A stretch of DNA of 64,000 nt. Source: Botryococcus braunii. Its lineage: Eukaryota; Chlorophyta; Trebouxiophyceae. The notes under the pieces were generated by a model, which was given only the letters and a program-made list of their open reading frames with translations, did not search any database and was not told the DNA's origin. Of the stretch, positions 10,277 to 19,198 are shown piece after piece. Within the stretch, counting starts at the first letter, position 1. The number at the start of each line of letters is the position of its first letter. Location: contig KV908554.1 in NCBI GenBank assembly GCA_002005505.1, positions 72,501-136,500 of the forward strand. The letters are read 5' to 3'. The translations under genes were made by a program, and so were the position numbers.

Positions 10277-13200
10277 TCACCGCGTCCGGCGTAAGTCAAC
10301 ACGAGCCTGGAAGGCATCCGAGATGAACGATACAACCGCACGCAAATCAGCCTGCCAAATAAACTGCCGAAGAGACCGTGAGGGGCGAGCAAACAACTGG
10401 GGGTAACTGTCCCGCACAGGCGCAAGGGCGGGACAGTGAAAAACAAAGTGGTGTTCATCACCCACAGCGGAACCACACATATCACACACGCGCTGAAGCC
10501 GCGGAAGCCGCTGCCGGCGGCCCAGATCAATAGGAAGGCCATGAACACCAAGACGAAACCTGAGGAAGAGCCGAACCTTGGAAACATCAAGAGAGAGATA
10601 AAAAAGGCGGGAGCGCTGAGCCTTAGTAGGGCGCGCAAACCACCGCACATACGTACATAGCTGAGGATCCGTAGGGGCCAACCGGGGGGAAACATGGAGG
10701 GAAGGCACATCGAGGGTATTAGCCTGCATAACTAGGGCTAAAAAGGTATCCATGTCTACAGGATGGGGGCGCTGACAATCAACCTCATAGGGGTACCCTA
10801 AGCGTCGAAGGGCGGACATAAAAGAAGCCGCCCAGGACGGAGGACGAGCCGTAACCCCGTAGTAGCAAGAGTCCCTATGAATGCGGGCATACAAGTGGTC
10901 TGCGGGGAGAGCTGCCAGAGAGTTCCAAAAGGTGACCACCCGCTTGAACCAAATATGCTGAAGGGGCCAAACGCCTACCTCGGCAAGGAGCACATCAGTA
11001 CGGACAGTGGGACGAACCCCAAGGATCATCCGGAGCATAGTAAGAAAATCCTTTTCTAGAGTGTTTGCAGAGGGCTGAGGGGAGGAGGGGGAAAACCCCC
11101 GGAGACTCCATACCTCACACCCATATGAACAAGCAGGAACCACACACGTCAAGAAGAGACGCACAAGAAGACCAATCGAAGTGGCGCATTTAAGATTGCC
11201 ATAACGCGTGAAAATAGTAGACCAGGCACCCCACATCTTGCCACGTAAGTGGCCAAAGGTAGCCCCAATACCGGAAGTCGTAGAAAGGATGACTCCTAAA
11301 TGACGAGCCTGGGTCACCCGAGGCAGGGGTTGACCATCATACGTAACGGGGGTGGGGGCCTCCTGCGAGTGAGGGAAGACCATGAAATGCGACTTGGGGA
11401 CATTCACCCGCATACGCGTTAACTGGCACCACTCCGAAGTAGCGGGGAGAAGGTGAGCCTGCAACTCATCCCGGGACTTGGCCAGAAGCTTGTAGTCATC
11501 GGCATAGCCTTGAATAGGGACAGAACGACCATCCCGGGTGGCGGGCCCAACACCCGGACACCGAGCTTCAACATAGCGAATGAGACCATCCGAGAAGATA
11601 CCAAACAGAGTAGGACTAATAGGGGACCCCTGGAGGATACCGACCCGAGGCATCACGAGCGCCCCGGACGTCCCCCCTGCACATAAGGTAACTAGGGCAT
11701 CGTCATACAAAGATTGCACAGCAGCCCGAAATTGGGCAGGTACCCCCACCCGAGATAAGGCCTCCCAAAGAAGGGGACGAGGAACCCGATCATAGGCTTT
11801 ACTCAAATCTAAAGAGCATAAAAATAAGGGGTGCTCTGGCGTAGCAAGGTCAATGAAGTGCTGAACCGCAAAGAGCTGATGCAAGGTGGAAAAACCTGGG
11901 CGGAAGCCAGTTTGGGCTTGACAGCGCAACCCCTGGGATTCCACATGCCGAATAAGCCTAGTGTTCAAGAGAGTGGCATACAACCGCATGAAGGGTTCAG
12001 GGACAGCAAGAGGGCGGTAATTTGCCGTATCCAATACGTCCTTGGCCCCGGGTTTAAACACAGGGACGACCCGAGACACATTGAAGGCAGGGGGAATGCG
12101 CCCAACCTGAAACATGGCATTGACAATGGTCAACAAGAGCGGGGCCAAGAGATGGGGGTCCTGTCTACGGGTGTGGGGGTCAGGGGGGCGTTGGGCGAAG
12201 CGAAGGAATTCAGACGGAAAACCCTGAAATCCAACACTCCTACCCGTGTGCAAGGTACTAAGGGCATCTTCCATTTCCTGTAAGGTGAAGGGTTGGTTAA
12301 GGGAGTCATCGGTGACCGGAGAAGGTGGATACGCCACCTCAGACAAGGGGAGAAGCGGTTCAGCATGGGCAGCTACATCCCCCCCAGTGAACCCAGACAT
12401 GAAGGTGCCCCACATCTGATGGTCATGCAAGGGCAGGGGCAAGGAAGGGGGGTGGCCACGGAGCGTCCGCCAAAAGAGACGGGGGCAAGTATGAAAGAGA
12501 GCAACACACTCATCCAATTGAGACATGAGCCACACCCGTTTACGGGACCGCACATAGGAATGATAGTGCCGCTCAAGTCCACGCACTGCAGGGTCAGAAA
12601 ACCCATGCAAGCGACCGGCCCGCCGCCAGTCCCGCTTGAGTCTAACACATTCCTGGTCATAGAATGGCTGGTGTGGGGGATTCCTAGCCGGAGAAGCTAA
12701 CCGAACACTATACATCCGCATGTCCGCATCGTGAGCCGCACGGACTAAGACTTGGGACAGTGTGGTAAGTGCTTCCTCCACATGCCCTGCCACCGCTAAA
12801 TCCGCACAACGACCCAAGGCGGGAGCTGCGAGCTCCAAACGATGCACATAAGCTAAACGACAACCCCCTCGCCAATGGACTTGTTTCAGTGGCACCCCCA
12901 AATGAGAAGGACTCGACTCCTGATAAGAAAGCCCTGTGAGCGCCACCGATGAGGCAATGGGGTAGTGATCAGAACCCCTTAACTCAGTGGAAACCGTGAC
13001 CGATTCGAGGCAAGTGTGAAGCAACGAAGAAACCAAGATATGATCTGGGCGAGTGGCAGAGGTACGGCTGGTGGCACGGTACGTCGGAGGAGCATGAAAG
13101 TCCCCCGGGACACGGCCCGTGCATATAAGTAACCCACTTTGGTCAGCCAAGGTGACAAGCTGGCGGCCACTAGGATCTTGACCACTGAATTTGCCAACAT

Positions 13201-13702
13201 CAACCGAGGAAGAGGTAGAAACATACTCAATATGTCCATTGAAGTCACCCCCCAGAAAGACATAACCGTCACTGGACGCCAGAACCCCATATAACTCATC
13301 GTAACGAGTGGGAATAGGAACAGTCTGAAGGAGCGGGGACCCAAGGGGGGGAATGTAAACGTTGCCCAAGTAAAGTGGGGAATGGGTGTCGTGCACAAAA
13401 CGCAAGGATACCCAAAGGGACGAAGATGTGGTGGCCCATAGTTGGGCACTGTACCAGGAACTGACCTTAACGGCAATCACCAAACCATAACCGGTCTTGT
13501 CAAGAGAAAGCTGCGGTGGAGAACAAAAAAGTTGAAAGCCCCTAAACAGATCCGGATCAATATGCTTATGCAGAGTCTCTTGTAACATTACTACATCGAA
13601 CTCATGAAAGAACCGACCATAATCATAGAGGTGGAACTTTGAATCTGTGAGGCCACGGATATTCCAGGTCAGAAGCGAAAGAGTGACTTGACCAACGGGT
13701 TC
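10277..13702 (-). CDS. LINE ORF2: AP-endonuclease, reverse transcriptase, zinc finger
   Basis: The first ATG is at 13588 (1103 codons from there), but the frame is open for 38 more codons up to a TAG at 13703-13705. Those codons contain the endonuclease motif LLTWNIRGL, so the ATG start would lose a catalytic motif. Further endonuclease motifs are LQET, GGDFNGH and SDHYPI. The RT has ANYRPLAV, the palm [19 protein letters not shown] and YADD (residues 695-698 from the ATG; 11495-11506). A C-terminal C-x2-C-x(8)-H-x(4)-H/C finger ([18 protein letters not shown]) lies near 10433-10486. It nicks target DNA and reverse-transcribes the element RNA. No internal stop was seen, so it may be intact. 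Confidence 0.92.
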   Translation of the reverse strand, partial: EPVGQVTLSLLTWNIRGLTDSKFHLYDYGRFFHEFDVVMLQETLHKHIDPDLFRGFQLFCSPPQLSLDKTGYGLVIAVKVSSWYSAQLWATTSSSLWVSLRFVHDTHSPLYLGNVYIPPLGSPLLQTVPIPTRYDELYGVLASSDGYVFLGGDFNGHIEYVSTSSSVDVGKFSGQDPSGRQLVTLADQSGLLICTGRVPGDFHAPPTYRATSRTSATRPDHILVSSLLHTCLESVTVSTELRGSDHYPIASSVALTGLSYQESSPSHLGVPLKQVHWRGGCRLAYVHRLELAAPALGRCADLAVAGHVEEALTTLSQVLVRAAHDADMRMYSVRLASPARNPPHQPFYDQECVRLKRDWRRAGRLHGFSDPAVRGLERHYHSYVRSRKRVWLMSQLDECVALFHTCPRLFWRTLRGHPPSLPLPLHDHQMWGTFMSGFTGGDVAAHAEPLLPLSEVAYPPSPVTDDSLNQPFTLQEMEDALSTLHTGRSVGFQGFPSEFLRFAQRPPDPHTRRQDPHLLAPLLLTIVNAMFQVGRIPPAFNVSRVVPVFKPGAKDVLDTANYRPLAVPEPFMRLYATLLNTRLIRHVESQGLRCQAQTGFRPGFSTLHQLFAVQHFIDLATPEHPLFLCSLDLSKAYDRVPRPLLWEALSRVGVPAQFRAAVQSLYDDALVTLCAGGTSGALVMPRVGILQGSPISPTLFGIFSDGLIRYVEARCPGVGPATRDGRSVPIQGYADDYKLLAKSRDELQAHLLPATSEWCQLTRMRVNVPKSHFMVFPHSQEAPTPVTYDGQPLPRVTQARHLGVILSTTSGIGATFGHLRGKMWGAWSTIFTRYGNLKCATSIGLLVRLFLTCVVPACSYGCEVWSLRGFSPSSPQPSANTLEKDFLTMLRMILGVRPTVRTDVLLAEVGVWPLQHIWFKRVVTFWNSLAALPADHLYARIHRDSCYYGVTARPPSWAASFMSALRRLGYPYEVDCQRPHPVDMDTFLALVMQANTLDVPSLHVSPRLAPTDPQLCTYVRWFARPTKAQRSRLFYLSLDVSKVRLFLRFRLGVHGLPIDLGRRQRLPRLQRVCDMCGSAVGDEHHFVFHCPALAPVRDSYPQLFARPSRSLRQFIWQADLRAVVSFISDAFQARVDLRRTR

Positions 13703-14593
13703 CTAAGCAGAGGGGCCCTGAGCTCGAGAGGATGGACCCGGGCCCGTAGCTGGGGGAGCAGAAGGAGTAGGAGCTGGGGAAGCTGAAGGGGGAGCAGCAA
13801 AAACTCCAGGGAGCACTTTGACGGGGGGCCCTTGCCCCTTGACTTTGAATAAGGAGTCGCCCCTCCAGAAGGTGATCCAGCCCTGGTTGCGCAAGGCGGT
13901 GGCTTGAGGTTGGAGAGCTGCCCGGGTTGCACGTTGCGTGGGTGTGAGGTCGTCGTCCATAGAAACGTGAAAGCGCCTCCTGAGGTCCTTGGATTTCTTG
14001 TAAGCGGCATGTTTGTCTGCAATGGAGTGGAACCGGATGAGAACAGGACGAGCACGAGGAGCACCAGCAACAAACTTCCCAAGCCGAGCTGCCTCATGAA
14101 TCTCGCAGTTGAGAAAGGACTTAACTTCGTTGAGGGTTTTTTCCCCCACGCTCTCCTCCACCCCAAAAAGGATGGCGTTAGGAGAGCGAAACTTTCTCTC
14201 CAGAGCGTCTAGAGAGGAGTCGCACTTGGAAAACTTGTTGTCCAGGTCTTCATAACCGGCGCGTACAATCTCCTGAACCTCAAGGAGTTTGTTATCCAAC
14301 TTTGCCTCCACCTTAGCCTCCATATTTTCTACAAAGGCGGCAATCTGAGTGTGGAGGGGCGCGAGGATCTCGCCGATCTGTTGCTGAATCTCAAGTTTAA
14401 AGGGAACCAAAGCGTCGGCCAAGGCCGCCTGAAGCTTATCATTAAGTTCGGATCGCAAAAATATTTTGAGCTCAGAGGTAATACTAGCAAGGGCATCCTC
14501 TCCGAGGGTCTGAGACTTCCCATCGGTGGTGGGGGATGGCGATTCCGGACGGGCACGCTTCTCCCCAAGAATACTCGAAAGCATAGAAGTCAT
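13703..14593 (-). CDS. LINE ORF1: RNA-binding coiled-coil protein
   Basis: The 296-residue protein has a polar N terminus, a coiled-coil region (about 45-135, with AFVENMEAKVEAKLDNKLLE) and then an L1 ORF1 (Transposase_22)-like RRM/CTD. Landmarks of the latter are NAILFGVEES, EAARLGKFVAG, RPVLIRFHS and LTPTQRATRAALQ. It has a Pro/Ala-rich tail. L1 ORF1 proteins trimerise and coat the element RNA. The ATG at 14591-14593 is the first in frame. The frame ends at TAG 13703-13705, directly continuous with ORF2 in the same frame. Confidence 0.85.
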   Translation of the reverse strand: MTSMLSSILGEKRARPESPSPTTDGKSQTLGEDALASITSELKIFLRSELNDKLQAALADALVPFKLEIQQQIGEILAPLHTQIAAFVENMEAKVEAKLDNKLLEVQEIVRAGYEDLDNKFSKCDSSLDALERKFRSPNAILFGVEESVGEKTLNEVKSFLNCEIHEAARLGKFVAGAPRARPVLIRFHSIADKHAAYKKSKDLRRRFHVSMDDDLTPTQRATRAALQPQATALRNQGWITFWRGDSLFKVKGQGPPVKVLPGVFAAPPSASPAPTPSAPPATGPGPSSRAQGPSA

Positions 14594-15495
14594 GAGAGAG
14601 TATCAGAATAGTTAAGTCAGAATAGTCCAGAGTCCAGAATCGCCCGTTACGGGAACCCTATATGGCTGCACCGTCCAGGGAGTTTTAGCGCGTTGAATTA
14701 GTCAGCGCCTGAGCTCCTCCGAATCTGGCCTTCTGCGCAGATTTGCCGTGTTTATACCACCACGTGAGTACCGTATTGGAAATCAGTTGAGCTTTGTCCG
14801 CTTATAGGACTGGGTATACCCCTTTAGGAGGGGCTTGATTACATTCCGTGTGTCGCAGGAACGACAGCAAAGACATCAGCAACGACCGTTTGCAGCGAAA
14901 CTATATATTAGGAAAGTTCAGTTTGAAGCACCCCATCATTGTACTGCAGAAGTTAGTTGAGACAAACTGATAGCTTTCAGTACTTGTTTTTCGTTTGAGT
15001 ACAATTGAGAAATAGTAAATACTATACTTTTGGAATCGCGTTTGCATATCTGTTTCTTTTTCGAAATCTTAGCAACATCAAAGATCGCGGTTTCGTGATA
15101 CACATCTGTGGAAATACATAATATTTCGATCTCCTCGTTGGAAGGAAGGTCTGATTTCACGTTAAAAGTACTTTCAGAGTTCATCTGCACTGTTTGCATT
15201 TATGAGTTGAAGGTCCGAGGTTAGCGTGACTAGCGTAATTGAGACTCGAGCTTCTGCAAATCGTGAAATACTTTTATTTTGTTTTATCGTTTGTTGGAGA
15301 AGTAAAATTATTAAGAAGCTTCAGAGTACCCTGATTTGAAGGAAAACTTATCTGCAACTCCATTATCAGAGTTATTGGGATGCCCCTTTAGGAGGGGTCT
15401 GACTACACTCCGTTTGTTGAAGCAGGCACCCCTACAGTCAGCTATAATAGCAGAATCAGCAATATAGTATATAGCAGTATCAACAGTATCTGACA
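14594..15495. other. LINE 5' leader, junction, and probable G1 5' LTR region
   Basis: No ORF that I can support. Two imperfect copies of an approximately 45-bp sequence, sharing CCCCTTTAGGAGGGG, lie at 14811-14859 and 15377-15424. G1's 5' LTR must lie here if the element is complete, probably ending TGACA at 15495. Its start cannot be placed because the matching 3' LTR is outside the window. Confidence 0.4.
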
Positions 15496-15500
15496 TTAAT

Positions 15501-15513
15501 TAGTATCGCGAAC
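15501..15513 (+). promoter_or_regulatory. Possible G1 primer-binding site
   Basis: TAGTATCGCGAAC resembles the PBS of G2 (TGGTATCGGCGAC) and G3 (TGGTATCGGCGAA) and follows a CA-ending stretch (TGACA) at 15491-15495. The match is imperfect. Confidence 0.35.
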
Positions 15514-15584
15514 ACACGAGCGTAACCTCCAATAGTGTGTTAGGCAATCTAGAGCATAAGACCTTGTTTGATTGAACAATTATC

Positions 15585-16448
15585 ATGGCAGACATACAAG
15601 CCCCTGTACGTTTGGAATTTTTCTATGGGAAGCCTACAGAGGACCCTTTTCAGTGGTTAGAGTCTTTCGAACTTTTTATTGAGATCAACCAAGTAGTGGG
15701 TGATCGGGTTTTACGTTTTGTTAAGCATGCCATGCGCGAGGAGGCTTACACATGGTTCCGTGCAAATCAAGATTTTATACATGACTGGGATGACTGTAAA
15801 GAGGCCTTCCTTGAACGATTTGGCCTTGATGAAGACACCCTTATGTTGAAGTTAGACACATGTGCACAACTGTCAAATGAGACCGTTCGCAGCTACGCTG
15901 ACCGATATAGGAAATTAGTGGGTTACTTGCAGAACGCTCTGCCACCCAGAATGGTGACCCAGTTATTTGTGAAAGGCTTAGTGCCCCATCTTAGGGAGCG
16001 AGTACAGATGACCTACCCCGGCAATGGAGCGTTAGCCGACATAATACGTTTGGCTGCAAACTATGAACAGACCTTTGGGCATGCACCATTAGGAGGTATG
16101 TACGTCAATCAAAACACAGAAGTACCAGCACGCGAGAGAAGTGAGCCTTGGTCTCGCCGCCCCATTGACAATGTGGATCAGCGAGCGCCACGCGCGCCGC
16201 AGCAGCAAAATCAAAGGGAGAACAACAGAGATAATAGAGAAAATAGAAACTGGCCGCGTCAGCGAGATTTCCCCGAGAGGCGTAATCAGCCGCAACCAGC
16301 AGCACCGCCAAGACAGATTGCACCAGCTAACCCACCTAGGGAGGCACCTCTTCCGCCACCCGCAACCGATATCAAAACACCACTGTGGACCCCAGATCTT
16401 CAAATAGGCCAGCTGCATCAGGGCATAGTGGACCTTCAGCACCACTGA
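15585..16448 (+). CDS. G1 Gag
   Basis: The 287-residue protein has a Ty3-type retrotransposon Gag domain (about residues 10-165). Landmarks are FYGKPTEDPFQWLESFELF, AYTWFRANQ, DCKEAFLERFG, RSYADRYRKLVG and LFVKGLVPHLRERV. An Arg/Asn/Gln-rich, probably nucleic-acid-binding tail (about 185-270) replaces a zinc knuckle, and I see no CCHC. The ATG at 15585 follows the leader directly. The next ORF overlaps in the -1 frame (open from 16340). The overlap contains no canonical slippery heptamer, so how pol is expressed, or whether this is an inactivating shift, is unclear. Confidence 0.88.
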   Translation: MADIQAPVRLEFFYGKPTEDPFQWLESFELFIEINQVVGDRVLRFVKHAMREEAYTWFRANQDFIHDWDDCKEAFLERFGLDEDTLMLKLDTCAQLSNETVRSYADRYRKLVGYLQNALPPRMVTQLFVKGLVPHLRERVQMTYPGNGALADIIRLAANYEQTFGHAPLGGMYVNQNTEVPARERSEPWSRRPIDNVDQRAPRAPQQQNQRENNRDNRENRNWPRQRDFPERRNQPQPAAPPRQIAPANPPREAPLPPPATDIKTPLWTPDLQIGQLHQGIVDLQHH

Positions 16449-18114
16449 ATAATCCTGCTACTGCTACACCGCCTACGCCTGCCCCAGTACCTGCTTTTCC
16501 TAGGAGGGCACCTGCGCCGCGCCCGCAAGTCGACTTAGGGGGACTGCCACCACTTCCAGATCCTCCCCGGCCGGCGTACCGAAGACCCCCAGTTGTGCCA
16601 GCCCCTTCCAGCGAGCCTATCCAACAAATTAAAGGCTTACCCATGAAGCTGACAGTACAATCATATTTGAATCATATAAGTGAGGAGGAATTTCAAAGAT
16701 CCATCCAGGAGCTACATGCGTCCCGCCAACAATTCCAGCGAAGCAAGCAAATCACTTCAACACCACCAAGAGCTGTGGAGGCAGAGCTTGTAGTAATCTC
16801 TAGTGACACCTCCGTGAGCCCCTCAGCCAGCGACACACCCGAGGCGCCGCGAGTCCAACAGCATCTGCAACGCAACCCGATCAGCACCACTGTAGCCACA
16901 GTCCCTATTATTCTTAACAATACTATCTTTGACGAAGGAATTATCGACACTGGAGCAACAAATACCATGATATCGCAATCTGCAGCTAGACAATTGGGCA
17001 TGCTTAACCAGATCGAGCCTTGTAGACGTAAGTACTCTTGTGCTGATGGCAACATGTCTGCCCCATGGGGCATAATTAGAAAGCTTCCAGTAGGTGTTGA
17101 TGGATTGATATTCCCAATTGACGTTTTTGTTAGTGGAGCGACAAACTACGATGTACTGCTGGGTACCGATTGGCTAACACAAGCCCACGCCGAGATCAGC
17201 TTTGCCAAGTCAGAAATGTCATACAAAATAGACCCTAACCTCATTGGGAAAGTCCCTATAACAGTACTGCCGTCTGATAAGACTTATAATCGTTATTGTG
17301 TTATGCGGGCTCCCGGTGAGAACCTGGGAGACCCGGAGGGACCGGAGGGACCAGCACTGCCAGAAGTAATTTATTTCGACGAGAGCGCCTCTGACACCTC
17401 TGCGCCCGAGGATTCAAGCGAAGAAGAAGCCAGTAGTGAAGAGACTGCCAGTTCACCGTCTGAAGAAGAATACCCAGACCTTAACGAGGAGCCACCAGCA
17501 ATGCAAGTAGACTTTTTAAATTCCACCGCCGCCGACATCACCCTTGCAGAGGGACCATTTCTCCCGCCGCCTTCCACGAATAACACCGAAGACTGGATGC
17601 TAGAAAAGACTATATTCAAAGACATTGAGGAGCAATTCGGCCCATTTGACCTTGACGCTTGCTGCGATCAGGAAGGCCGTAACTCTCAATTGCCTCACTT
17701 TTGGACACCCCAGCAAGACTGTTTGAAGCAAGATTGGACCCACAAGAACATTTACTGCAATCCACCTTTTTCAAAAGTAATGGAGATTGTGCAGCACTGT
17801 CTCTCATGTTATAACAGCAGCCCAACCACGACGTCAGCCGTCCTTGTTTTACCATGGTGGCCTGAAGCCACATGGTTTCCGATAGTAATGGAGAAATTCC
17901 AAATCGTTCGACAATATCCTCCAGGAGTGCAGCTGTTCACAGCCCCGGGACGATCCCCCAGCTTTTCTCGCATGCGTGTGGGGCCTACTCGTTGGCCGGT
18001 AATGATTGTGAAGACACCTGCACCCAACTTGACTGAAGACCCTGGCCTACAGAAATTGCCAGACATCCAAATAATTGAAGAAGATACATACCACCTTGAG
18101 CCGGAAGAGGTTCC
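16340..18114 (+). CDS. G1 protease plus adenine-methyltransferase-like domain (Pol N-terminal part)
   Basis: Numbering is from the GTG at 16385. Residues 1-110 are Pro-rich linker. Residues about 180-280 are a retropepsin with active-site DTGA (188-191) and a YDVLLGTDWL flap/ending motif. Residues about 335-375 are acidic (Ser/Glu). Residues about 403-550 form a methyltransferase-like domain with FGPFDLDACC (418-427), a W-x-x-Q-DCLKQDW segment, catalytic-type NPPF (459-462) and VLVLPWWPEATWFPIV. This order and motif set match the phage Dam-type N6-adenine methyltransferase family and the MT domain of DIRS elements. Reading runs 13 nt into the A1 LTR to a stop at 18125-18127. Without A1 the frame continues into RT at 25131. 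Confidence 0.85.
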
Positions 18115-18808
18115 TGTTGAGTTCTGAACATTATTATTGAATGCCTTGTGCTTTAAGTGATCTTCATGTGTGCACTATTAGGATATGGGTCCATTGAGAA
18201 CATAAGGTACCTTGAGACACGGCAGATTCTGGACGTTTTCGAACATAAGGTACAATCCTATCTAGATCACACGTTTGTCGGATGAACTCTTAAGGCTGCC
18301 CCACCGGAGTGAATACCAACTGGTTGTGAAAGATGCTGGGCATCACCAGATGCTAGTCTTGTCCGACAGTTGTGTGTGGCACTCAGCAGACAGTCGTACG
18401 GACTGTAGCTGGAGTAACTTCGTCTATTGACGACCTGTCTGCTTTGTACAGGTACGGTGCGGCAGTGTGTGTTGTATCATTGTTGCTATTGTGAGAGTGA
18501 ACAAGCTTAGTGTACCCTGTAGTCACTCAAACAGATAAGGGACAGTGACTTCAGGGAGTATAGGCATGTACTTGAACGTAGCCGTCTAGAGCCTTATCTA
18601 GTGATTGCTTGATCGGTGCTTGTGTACAAGATAATGATGTAACGGAACTGGTTGTGAAAGATGCTGGGCATCACCAGATGCTAGTCTTGTCCGACAGTTG
18701 TGTGTGGCACTCAGCAGACAGTCGTACGGACTGTAGCTGGAGTAACTTCGTCTATTGACGACCTGTCTGCTTTGTACAGGGAAAGCCGATTGCCCATAAC
18801 CTTTCACA
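18115..18808 (+). repeat. Copia A1 5' LTR
   Basis: 694 bp, TGTTGAG to TTTCACA. It contains a 135-bp direct duplication (18318-18452 and 18646-18780, offset 328), the palindrome AAGGTACCTT (18204-18213) and a U5 terminal GCCCATAACC complementary to the adjoining PBS. The 69-codon antisense frames repeated in every LTR are not genes. Confidence 0.97.
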
Positions 18809-18824
18809 GGTTATGGGCCCACGC
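18809..18824 (+). promoter_or_regulatory. A1 primer-binding site (half-tRNA type)
   Basis: GGTTATGGGCCCAC directly after the LTR is complementary to the anticodon arm of plant-type initiator tRNA-Met (recalled sequence GTGGGCCCATAACC). Drosophila copia is known to use such an internal tRNA-Met fragment as primer. Confidence 0.75.
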
Positions 18825-19198
18825 CCTTCCAGCTGAGCCAAGTAAAAGCAGGAGTGAAGGTCGTCTACGGATGGGTCAGACGTAAGCGTCAACAAAGGAG
18901 CTCGAGCATGGCGCAGCGGCGCAAGGGAACTCGAGTGTACCAGGACCATTATCTTACTCACAGTTTACCTTTCTGGGAAATTCATAATTGAAGTTTTAGC
19001 TGTGCTTTATCATTCATAGACGTTGTCTAGAAGCACTGAGTGAGTCGGGCCGGACTCCGGCGCAAACTTCTGAGGGGAACATATCTGCTACTACTGTGCA
19101 AGACTGGCTGGTAAATTTCCATGACATGGAGGGAATTGTAGGGTATTGCTGCATTCCAGAAGTTTATGAGTAAGTTTGGCTGGTGAAGTGACAATAGT

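Larger units (their letters stand above)
10081..14640 (-). mobile_element. L1-like non-LTR retrotransposon (LINE)
   Basis: Minus-strand element with an L1-type ORF1, an endonuclease-RT ORF2, a 5' leader of roughly 50 bp or more, and a 3' UTR of about 195 bp (10276 down to about 10081). The 3' UTR ends in a (CTT)5-like tail (AGAAGAAGAAG on the plus strand at 10081-10097). I could not find convincing target-site duplications, so both ends are approximate. It sits just left of G1 and is not interrupted. Confidence 0.85.

Noticed and set aside
13669..14166. 165-codon leucine-rich minus-strand frame
   Set aside because: It overlaps LINE ORF1 in another frame, has a low-complexity Leu/Pro composition, and matches nothing recognisable.
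16340..16448. Programmed -1 frameshift between G1 gag and pol
   Set aside because: The overlap and the frame relation fit, but no canonical X-XXY-YYZ heptamer was found in the gag frame, so I do not claim a site.
18598..18807. Small 60-70 codon frames repeated in every copia A LTR on both strands
   Set aside because: They recur only because the LTR recurs. They overlap the duplicated segments, lack protein-like features and change with LTR variants.
18909..18919. A tRNA gene fragment in the copia A leader
   Set aside because: Only an 11-nt D-arm-like word is present, with no acceptor, anticodon or T arm, so it is not a tRNA gene.
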